A DNA stretch of 36,608 bases, taken from contig DASUYB010000097.1 in NCBI GenBank assembly GCA_036377595.1, forward strand, positions 1 through 36,608. The letters are read 5' to 3'. Position numbers and translations under genes: made by a program. The notes beneath the pieces are model-generated. The model was not told where the DNA came from and searched no databases. It saw only the letters and a list, made by a program, of their open reading frames with translations. How positions within the stretch are numbered: position 1 is the stretch's first letter; each line of letters starts with the position of its first letter. The DNA comes from Longimicrobium sp. (lineage in GTDB: Bacteria > Gemmatimonadota > Gemmatimonadetes > Longimicrobiales > Longimicrobiaceae). Shown one piece after another: positions 32,011 through 36,608 of the stretch.

Positions 32011-32046
32011 GCGAGCCCCTTCGCCACTCGCGGCGAGGGGGCTCGC
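32011..32046 (+). terminator. Terminator behind the fabF remnant
   Basis: A 15-bp stem with one wobble pair (32011-32025 with 32032-32046) follows the fabF-like stop by 24 bases. No such hairpin follows the intact fabF stop at 30374, which fits separation of fabF from its own terminator. Confidence 0.7.
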
Positions 32047-32250
32047 CGCGTTAAGGGAATCTTCATCGCCATGCGCACGGAGATTTCGCGTCGTGGAACG
32101 ATCGATGCGACGGCGGATAACGCGCGCTTCGGCGCGCTCCTGATCGTCTGCAGCCGGACTCCCACACGGTCCGCTCCGGATTGGCCGGACGGCCCGGCCA
32201 ACGCGTCGCGAATCGGCTCGCGGCGCGCACTCCAACGTGGGAGGTTCCCC

Positions 32251-32439
32251 ATGGACAAGCTGAAGCTGCCGGTCGACACGCTGAAGGTGGAGACGTTCGA
32301 CGCCGGCGAGGTGCTCGATGAGCGGGGCACCGTCGAGGCGCGCGCGTCCGGACCGGGCGGCGGATGCTGCACGCATCTTCAGACCGGGTGCAATCCCGAC
32401 ATCACCACGGTGTTCACCGGCAACTGCCACAACTGCTGA
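32251..32439 (+). CDS. RiPP (lanthipeptide-like) precursor peptide 1
   Basis: The 62-residue product starts MDKLKLPVDTLKVETFDAG, which resembles leader peptides of class I lanthipeptide-like precursors known from Bacteroidota and Longimicrobium-type bacteria. A GTVEARAS stretch follows, then a core rich in Cys, Thr and Ser (GGGCCTHLQTGCNP and TTVFTGNCHNC; five Cys). A good GGGAGG lies upstream of the ATG. It is a clear paralogue of the gene at 32601. No dehydratase, cyclase, protease or exporter is present in the window, so maturation enzymes would have to act in trans. The RiPP class is inferred, not proven. Confidence 0.75.
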   Translation: MDKLKLPVDTLKVETFDAGEVLDERGTVEARASGPGGGCCTHLQTGCNPDITTVFTGNCHNC

Positions 32440-32600
32440 GCTGGGACGAAGGAGCACCAGGGCCGGCCGCCGCGGGATGGGCCGGGCGGCCGGCTTCCCG
32501 GGGAACATGGATTTCCACCGGTCCGATGCGGGCGGGCGGGAATCGTCTGCCCGCGCGCCGCGAGGGGTTCGCGGCGCACACGCCAGCCGAGGGGGCACTC

Positions 32601-32780
32601 ATGGACAAGAAGCTGAAGGTGCAGGTGGACTCGCTGAATGTGGACAGCTTCGAGGTGGGCGACACCCGGAAGAAGGAGGGCACGGTGCACGCCCACATGA
32701 CGCCGGCGGGCGGCGTGTGCTGCACGGTGGACGGCACCGGGTGCCACACCGTCGTGGCCACGCACCCGTGCACCTGTTGA
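32601..32780 (+). CDS. RiPP (lanthipeptide-like) precursor peptide 2
   Basis: The 59-residue product has the same design as peptide 1: leader MDKKLKVQVDSLNVDSFEVG, a charged link with RKKEGTVHAHM, then a core with four Cys and five Thr (GGVCCTVDGTGCHTVV, ATHPCTC). The conserved positions are the KLK start, the VDxLxVxxF box, GTV and the CCT start of the core. The leader and core of the two genes have diverged, suggesting two different products rather than a simple copy. A perfect 14-bp hairpin follows 49 bases after the stop. Confidence 0.75.
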   Translation: MDKKLKVQVDSLNVDSFEVGDTRKKEGTVHAHMTPAGGVCCTVDGTGCHTVVATHPCTC

Positions 32781-32828
32781 TCGCAGCGTCACCGGCGCGG
32801 CTCCGCGAGTGAAACGCCCGCGCCATGG

Positions 32829-32870
32829 CGAAGCCGCGGAGGTTGGGTTCGGCCCGCCTCCGCGGCTTCG
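32829..32870. terminator. Perfect 14-bp hairpin after the peptide genes
   Basis: CGAAGCCGCGGAGG at 32829-32842 pairs exactly with CCTCCGCGGCTTCG at 32857-32870. No T-run follows, so it may work as a factor-dependent stop or protect the RNA end. Confidence 0.65.
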
Positions 32871-32904
32871 AACTGCGATCGATGGCCACCGGCCAAGCGG
32901 CGGG

Positions 32905-32951
32905 TTGACCCGCCCGGCCGGACCCGGTACCTTGGAACATGAAATTTCATG
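32905..32951 (+). promoter_or_regulatory. Promoter and palindromic operator of the toxin-antitoxin pair
   Basis: TTGACC at 32905-32910 and TACCTT at 32928-32933 have a 17-base spacer. The perfect 14-base palindrome CATGAAATTTCATG at 32938-32951 lies just behind the -10 box, where an antitoxin dimer could block transcription. Confidence 0.7.
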
Positions 32952-32967
32952 AACGCGTGGAGATCCC

Positions 32968-33261
32968 ATGATCAGCCTGAAGGACATCCACTCACTCTCC
33001 GACTTCCAGCGTAATGCGCGGGCGTACTTGGAGCATTTGAAGGAAACCGGCCGTCCGCAGGTTCTGACGATACACGGGCAGGCCGAGCTCGTGGTGCAGC
33101 ACGCGGACGCGTACCAGAAGCTTCTCGACCTGGCGGCCAATGCCGCGGCCATTGTTGGCATCCAGCGGGGCTTGCAGGGGATGTACGACGGGACCGGCGA
33201 AGATGCCGAGGATGCGTTCGCCTCGCTGGAACGTGAGCTCGGGATCGCGGAGCACGCGTAG
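32968..33261 (+). CDS. Phd/YefM-family antitoxin
   Basis: The 97-residue protein begins MISLKDIHSLSDFQRNARAY, followed by KETGRPQVLTIHGQAELVV and a middle helix (DAYQKLLDL), the layout of Phd/YefM DNA-binding antitoxins. The N-terminal part would bind the palindrome upstream and the C-terminal part (about 55-97) the toxin. Its TAG stop overlaps the GTG start of the toxin by one base, which keeps antitoxin and toxin production coupled. The start is the ATG 17 bases after the operator. Confidence 0.88.
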   Translation: MISLKDIHSLSDFQRNARAYLEHLKETGRPQVLTIHGQAELVVQHADAYQKLLDLAANAAAIVGIQRGLQGMYDGTGEDAEDAFASLERELGIAEHA

Positions 33262-33578
33262 TGTTCCGGGTCCGGATCGAGGCCGAGGCCAGGAACAATC
33301 TCCGGAAGCACTATCAGAACCTTCGGTCGCGCAATCCCGGTTCGGAGTACCCCGACCAGTGGTACTACGGGATCCGGGCCGCCATTCGGGATCTCGCGGC
33401 TTCGGCCGACCAGTGCGGGCTGGCTTACGAAGACCGCTTCTTCGCCGAAACCATCCGCCAGCGACTCTTCGATTCGTACAAGATCCTCTTCGCGATCCGG
33501 GAAGATACCGTCCACGTGCTCCATGTCCGGCACCAGGCGCAGGACCCCGAGGATCTGATGCCTGAGGCTGGGGGCTGA
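33261..33578 (+). CDS. RelE/ParE-superfamily toxin
   Basis: The 105-residue protein starts with GTG and reads FRVRIEAEARNNLRKHYQNL, a RelE/ParE beginning. The middle has IRAAIRDLAASADQCGLAYE, and the C-terminal strands LFDSYKILFAIREDTVHVL and HVRHQAQDP carry the basic and His residues typical of the family. Members either cut mRNA on the ribosome or inhibit gyrase; the sequence alone does not decide. It is the second gene of the pair with the Phd-type antitoxin and ends before a strong terminator. Confidence 0.87.
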   Translation: MFRVRIEAEARNNLRKHYQNLRSRNPGSEYPDQWYYGIRAAIRDLAASADQCGLAYEDRFFAETIRQRLFDSYKILFAIREDTVHVLHVRHQAQDPEDLMPEAGG

Positions 33579-33593
33579 GGAGCCGCAAGCATC

Positions 33594-33629
33594 ACGGCAG
33601 CCGCAGGGAATTCTTCCCGCGGCTGCCGT
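33594..33629. terminator. Terminator, first copy of a duplicated module
   Basis: ACGGCAGCCGCAGGGAA at 33594-33610 pairs with TTCCCGCGGCTGCCGT at 33614-33629 with one bulge, followed by TGTTTCG. A closely similar hairpin is at 34083-34113, in each case next to the 3' end of an RWWEVRD gene. Confidence 0.85.
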
Positions 33630-33651
33630 TGTTTCGTCGCTGGCCCTTCCC

Positions 33652-33870
33652 TCAAGCGGCGAGGCGCCGCACCACTTCGCGCGCACCCTTCCGGTACACG
33701 GTCAGGCACACCAGCTCGTCGTCCTGATCGCGCACCTCCCACCAGCGGCTGTGCTTCTGCTTGAGGCTTCGTGTCAGCGGCTTGGCTGAATCAGCAACCT
33801 CGCATCGGGGAAATCCGACTCCCACACCCGTCTCATGAGTATCCATCCCGGATGGTACTCCGGAAAGCAT
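33652..33870 (-). CDS. Tiny RWWEVRD-type protein, copy 1
   Basis: The family is not recognised. The conserved C-terminal part reads SRWWEVRDQDDELVC followed by LTVYRKGAREVVRRLAA and is almost identical in the second copy at 34134. The N-terminal part differs between copies, so its start is uncertain: ATG at 33870 gives 72 residues, ATG at 33846 gives 64, ATG at 33909 would overlap the plus-strand peptide gene. The basic end and aromatic pair suggest nucleic-acid or protein binding, but no function is known. It faces the toxin gene and shares the terminator with it. Confidence 0.68.
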   Translation of the reverse strand: MLSGVPSGMDTHETGVGVGFPRCEVADSAKPLTRSLKQKHSRWWEVRDQDDELVCLTVYRKGAREVVRRLAA

Positions 33871-33894
33871 CACCTCTAGCAACGGGAGACGATC

Positions 33895-34044
33895 ATGGCG
33901 GTAAAGCATCTACCCACGAACGAAGTACATCTGGGCAGCAAGGGAGGGAAGACCGGATGCGGTTTCGACACGACCGTCCACCCGGAAAACTGGGCCAATA
34001 CGACGGCGCCGATCACCTGTGATAAGAACGGCTGCAAGAACTAG
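33895..34044 (+). CDS. 49-residue peptide MAVKHLPTNEVHLGSKGG..., unknown
   Basis: A short gene starts at the ATG with GGGAGA placed 7 bases upstream and ends in TAG. The product reads MAVKHLPTNEVHLGSKGG, KTGCGFDTTVHPENWAN and TTAPITCDKNGCKN, without a signal peptide. It has three cysteines, two of them in a C-x4-C at the end, and many Thr and Asn residues. It might be a RiPP precursor, a small zinc protein or a stand-alone regulator; the evidence does not choose. It is flanked by two converging RWWEVRD genes and has the duplicated terminator behind it. Confidence 0.7.
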   Translation: MAVKHLPTNEVHLGSKGGKTGCGFDTTVHPENWANTTAPITCDKNGCKN

Positions 34045-34082
34045 CACCCAGCTCGTTCTGAGCATCTCCTGGCAACGGGTCT

Positions 34083-34113
34083 CGGCAGCCGCGGGTGATC
34101 CCTGCGGCTGCCG
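34083..34113. terminator. Terminator, second copy of the duplicated module
   Basis: CGGCAGCCGCGGG at 34083-34095 pairs with CCCTGCGGCTGCCG at 34100-34113 with one extra base, and resembles the hairpin at 33594-33629. It lies between the 49-residue peptide gene and the second RWWEVRD gene. Confidence 0.8.
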
Positions 34114-34133
34114 TGTGTTCCCCTCTGGCCTCT

Positions 34134-34319
34134 TCAGGCGGCGAGCCGCCGCACCACCTCTCGTGCGCCCTTCCGGTACACGGTCAGGCACACCAGCTCG
34201 TCGTCGAGATCGCGCACCTCCCACCAGCGGCTATTCTCCTGCTTGGTGATGGTGCAGGCGGGCTTCGCGGCGGCTGCGGGTGTGGGGTCCTTCGGGTCCT
34301 CAGGCATCGTGGGCTCCAT
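34134..34319 (-). CDS. Tiny RWWEVRD-type protein, copy 2
   Basis: The 61-residue protein begins MEPTMPEDPKDPTPAAAAKP and ends with the same block as copy 1 (SRWWEVRDLDDELVC, LTVYRKGAREVVRRLAA). The N-terminal half is Pro/Ala-rich and likely flexible, so the conserved 32-residue end is the working part. DNA from about 34131 to 34244 repeats 33651-33764 in direct orientation at high identity. Its function is unknown. Confidence 0.7.
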   Translation of the reverse strand: MEPTMPEDPKDPTPAAAAKPACTITKQENSRWWEVRDLDDELVCLTVYRKGAREVVRRLAA

Positions 34320-34340
34320 CGCTTGGCCGAGGCTGCTCCG

Positions 34341-34559
34341 TCGAAGGCGGGTTGGCAGCGGGATCTTTCTTTCCTTCTGCCGCGCCTCGCTGAGTTGCAT
34401 GAACGGCAAGGCGAAGTGGCTGTGGGCCTGTCGCTCGCGCAGGAGAGTCTCTCAATCGATAAGCGGTTGGCCTCACTTCATCCAACAAATGTCATTTGGA
34501 AGCACGACTTGGACGTGAGCCGCGCACTAGTTGAACGGCTCTCGGCCGGTAACCGATGA
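34341..34559 (+). pseudogene. Remnant of a tetratricopeptide-repeat protein
   Basis: The frame reads SKAGWQRDLSFLLPRLAEL, HERQGEVAVGLSLAQESLSI, DKRLASLHPTNVIWKHDL and stops at 34559. It follows the AGWQRDLS...L..Q......L..YR.SL.I...L...P.N..W..DL consensus of TPR repeats found in large signalling or conflict proteins. No start codon, signal or further repeat is seen upstream, so it looks like the broken 3' end of a larger gene. Confidence 0.65.
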
Positions 34560-34678
34560 GGGGATCTGCGAACGGTCGCTGGGCGGTCCGCCACTGAACT
34601 GGCGCGTTTACCTCCTCCCGGAGGGAATGGCCCAGTCGGGAGCACGGCCCGAATCGCCGTGATTGCCCCTTTCCGGGC

Positions 34679-34708
34679 TTGAACCCCCCTTCCCCCGCGC
34701 GATAGATT
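34679..34708 (+). promoter_or_regulatory. Likely leuS promoter
   Basis: TTGAAC at 34679-34684 and TAGATT at 34703-34708 are separated by 18 bases, about 80 bases before the leuS ATG. No T-box or other leader structure was recognised in 34560-34787. Confidence 0.5.
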
Positions 34709-34787
34709 GGATGTGCAGATGGGCCGTGGCCGGCGTGCTGGGCGCCGGGTCCGCGGCCCGCCTTTCATCTTTGCCGATTGCGTTTCG

Positions 34788-36608
34788 ATGAGCAGCGAGC
34801 ACCAGACCGACAGCTACAACCCCGCCGAGGTCGAGCGGGCGTGGCAGGCCCGCTGGGACGAGCAGGGCATCAACACGTGGACCGACGAGCAGCTCCGGTC
34901 CGCGCCGAAGCCCTTCTACAACCTGATGATGTTCCCGTACCCCTCGGCCGAGGGGCTGCACGTGGGGAACATCTACGCGTTCACCGGCGCCGACATCTAC
35001 GGCCGCTTCAAGCGCCTGCAGGGCTTCGACGTGTTCGAGCCCATCGGCTTCGACGCGTTCGGCATCCACTCCGAGAACTTCGCGCTCAAGCAGGGGGTGC
35101 ACCCGTCGGAGCTGATCCCCCGCAACATCGAGCGCTTTACGAAGCAGCTGCGCCGCGTGGGGTTCATGTACGACTGGAACCACGCGGTCGACACGACGGA
35201 CCCAAAGTACTACCGGTGGACGCAGTGGGTCTTCCTGCAGCTGTACAAGGCCGGGCTGGCGGAGAAGAAGGAGGCGCCCGTCAACTGGTGCCCCAGCTGC
35301 AACACCGTGCTGGCCAACGAGCAGGTGATCGGCGGCGAGTGCGAGCGCTGCGGCACGCCGGTGGAGATGCGCTACCTGTCGCAGTGGTTCTTCAAGATCA
35401 CCGACTACGCAGGGCGGCTGCTGGAGAACCTGAAGTGGATCGACTGGAGCGAGACCACGCGCAAGGCGCAGGAGAACTGGATCGGCCGCAGCGAGGGCGC
35501 CGAGCTCGAGTTCCCCATCGCCCGGCAGAAGGTGGCCGAGGACCGCCATGCGCCCGCCGAGATCCACCCCGAGAAGCCGGTGATCCGCGTGTTCACCACG
35601 CGGCCGGACACGGTCTTCGGCGCCACGTACATGGTGCTGGCGCCCGAGCACCCGCTGGTGGAGCGCATCACGACGGACGCGCAGCGCGAGGCCGTCGACG
35701 CGTACCGCAAGCAGGCCAGCGCGCAGGACCTGGTCAGCCGCCAGAAGACGGACAAGACCAAGACCGGCGTGGACACCGGCGCCCGCGCGGTGAATCCGGC
35801 GACCGGCCAGGAGATCCCCGTCTGGATCGCCGACTACGTGCTGATGGAGTACGGCACCGGCGCCATCATGGCCGTCCCCGGTCACGACGAGCGCGACTTC
35901 GAGTTCGCCACCGAGTTCGGCCTCCCCATCGTCCGCGTGGTCGCCGGCGAGGGGGACGACGCGCAGACCCCGCTGGCGGAAGCCTACGTCGGCCCCGGGC
36001 GGCTGGTGAACAGCCGCCAGTTCGACGGGATGGACGTGGAGGAGAGCAAGCGGGCGGTCACCGAGTGGCTGGCCGGGAAGGGGCTGGCAGAGGCGCGGGT
36101 GAACTATCGCCTGCACGACTGGACCATCTCGCGGCAGCGCTACTGGGGCCCGCCGATCCCGATCCTGTACTGCGACCAGTGCGGAACGGTGCCGGTGCCC
36201 GAAGACCAGCTCCCCGTGCTGCTGCCGCCGATCGAGGACTTCAAGCCCGACGCGAGCGGCGTAAGCCCGCTGGCCCGGCACGAGGAGTGGTACATCACCG
36301 AGTGCCCGTCGTGCGGCGGCAAGGCGCGGCGCGAGACGGACGTGAGCGACACGTTCCTGGATTCGGCGTGGTACTTCCTGCGCTACCCGTCGGCGAAGCG
36401 TGACGACGTGCCGTTCGACCCGGCCATCACGAAGCACTGGCTGCCGGTGAACAGCTACATCGGCGGCAACGAGCACGCGGTGCTGCACCTGCTGTATTCG
36501 CGCTTCATCACCATGGCGCTCAAGGACTTCGGGCTGATCGACTTCGAGGAGCCGTTCACCAAGTTTCGGGCGCACGGGCTGATCATCAAGGACGGCGCGA
36601 AGATGTCG
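34788..36608 (+). CDS. leuS: Leucyl-tRNA synthetase, 5' part (cut by window edge)
   Basis: 607 codons are visible and the frame is open at the right end. The class I signature is MFPYPSAEGLHVGNIY (48-63), where HVGN takes the place of HIGH, a known variant in bacterial LeuRS. A zinc-ribbon-like pair (NWCPSCNT and GECERCGTP) precedes the CP1 editing domain with FTTRPDTVFGATY. The catalytic fold resumes with YWGPPIPILYC, and the visible part ends with KDGAKMS, the first half of the KMSKS motif. The enzyme charges leucine tRNA. The start is the ATG before SSEHQTDSYNPAEVERAW. Confidence 0.97.
   Translation, partial: MSSEHQTDSYNPAEVERAWQARWDEQGINTWTDEQLRSAPKPFYNLMMFPYPSAEGLHVGNIYAFTGADIYGRFKRLQGFDVFEPIGFDAFGIHSENFALKQGVHPSELIPRNIERFTKQLRRVGFMYDWNHAVDTTDPKYYRWTQWVFLQLYKAGLAEKKEAPVNWCPSCNTVLANEQVIGGECERCGTPVEMRYLSQWFFKITDYAGRLLENLKWIDWSETTRKAQENWIGRSEGAELEFPIARQKVAEDRHAPAEIHPEKPVIRVFTTRPDTVFGATYMVLAPEHPLVERITTDAQREAVDAYRKQASAQDLVSRQKTDKTKTGVDTGARAVNPATGQEIPVWIADYVLMEYGTGAIMAVPGHDERDFEFATEFGLPIVRVVAGEGDDAQTPLAEAYVGPGRLVNSRQFDGMDVEESKRAVTEWLAGKGLAEARVNYRLHDWTISRQRYWGPPIPILYCDQCGTVPVPEDQLPVLLPPIEDFKPDASGVSPLARHEEWYITECPSCGGKARRETDVSDTFLDSAWYFLRYPSAKRDDVPFDPAITKHWLPVNSYIGGNEHAVLHLLYSRFITMALKDFGLIDFEEPFTKFRAHGLIIKDGAKMS

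Noticed and set aside
32251-34560. A complete lanthipeptide gene cluster
   Set aside because: Only precursor-like peptides are present; no dehydratase, cyclase, protease or transporter gene is seen in the window.
34560-34787. T-box riboswitch in front of leuS
   Set aside because: No T-box sequence, anti-terminator pair or specifier loop could be recognised, and the upstream region is short.

Overview
The window is a GC-rich stretch of bacterial chromosome (by eye roughly 70% G+C in most genes). Gene content, codon use, many short dispersed intergenic repeats and small RiPP-like peptides with a VDTLKVETF-type leader suggest Gemmatimonadota, probably a Longimicrobium-like member of Longimicrobiaceae. 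This assignment is an inference from pattern recognition; there is no rRNA in the window to test it. No rRNA, tRNA, CRISPR array, transposase or integrase was found. Layout from left to right: (1) 1-3020 holds a minus-strand operon (2-oxoacid dehydrogenase E1 alpha, a small membrane protein, PPK2 polyphosphate kinase) enclosed by two inverted copies of a 150-175 bp repeat. (2) 3170-7000 holds an S41 protease, an OsmC peroxidase, a metallophosphoesterase lipoprotein and an NRDE/TANGO2 protein. (3) 7081-9363 holds two homologous secreted repeat proteins with a frameshifted small secreted gene between them. (4) 9483-10450 holds a glycosyltransferase between inverted repeat copies. (5) 10450-16825 holds a divergent SDR/TetR pair, a Cys/His-repeat protein with a metal-binding-like insert, a metallo-beta-lactamase-fold lipoprotein and a chemotaxis receptor. 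(6) 17212-18014 is a two-gene membrane module of different base composition with an operator-like palindrome on its promoter. (7) 18070-26435 holds a tryptophan-2,3-dioxygenase-like protein, a secreted alpha/beta hydrolase, a Cys-rich secreted peptide, fumarase C, an orphan 4-hydroxybenzoyl-CoA-reductase-beta-like FAD/FeS subunit, a nitronate monooxygenase and CcdA. (8) 26532-28182 is a tandem array of four related lipoproteins, followed by an orphan NarL-type response regulator. (9) 29118-32046 is fabF, followed by a foreign low-GC gene and a second, separate copy of the last ~100 bp of fabF with a terminator behind it. (10) 32251-34560 is an accessory stretch: two RiPP-precursor-like genes, a Phd/RelE-type toxin-antitoxin pair, a 49-residue peptide gene, two copies of a tiny RWWEVRD gene and a TPR remnant. 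(11) leuS starts at 34788 and runs off the right edge. The most interesting points are the foreign gene lodged between two copies of the fabF 3' end, the tandem peptide precursors without visible modifying enzymes beside them, the duplicated terminator/RWWEVRD module around a new short peptide gene, the four-lipoprotein array, and several inverted-repeat families that sit at gene-block borders. Most housekeeping genes look intact and ordinary. Functions are assigned from motifs read by eye; no database search was possible.
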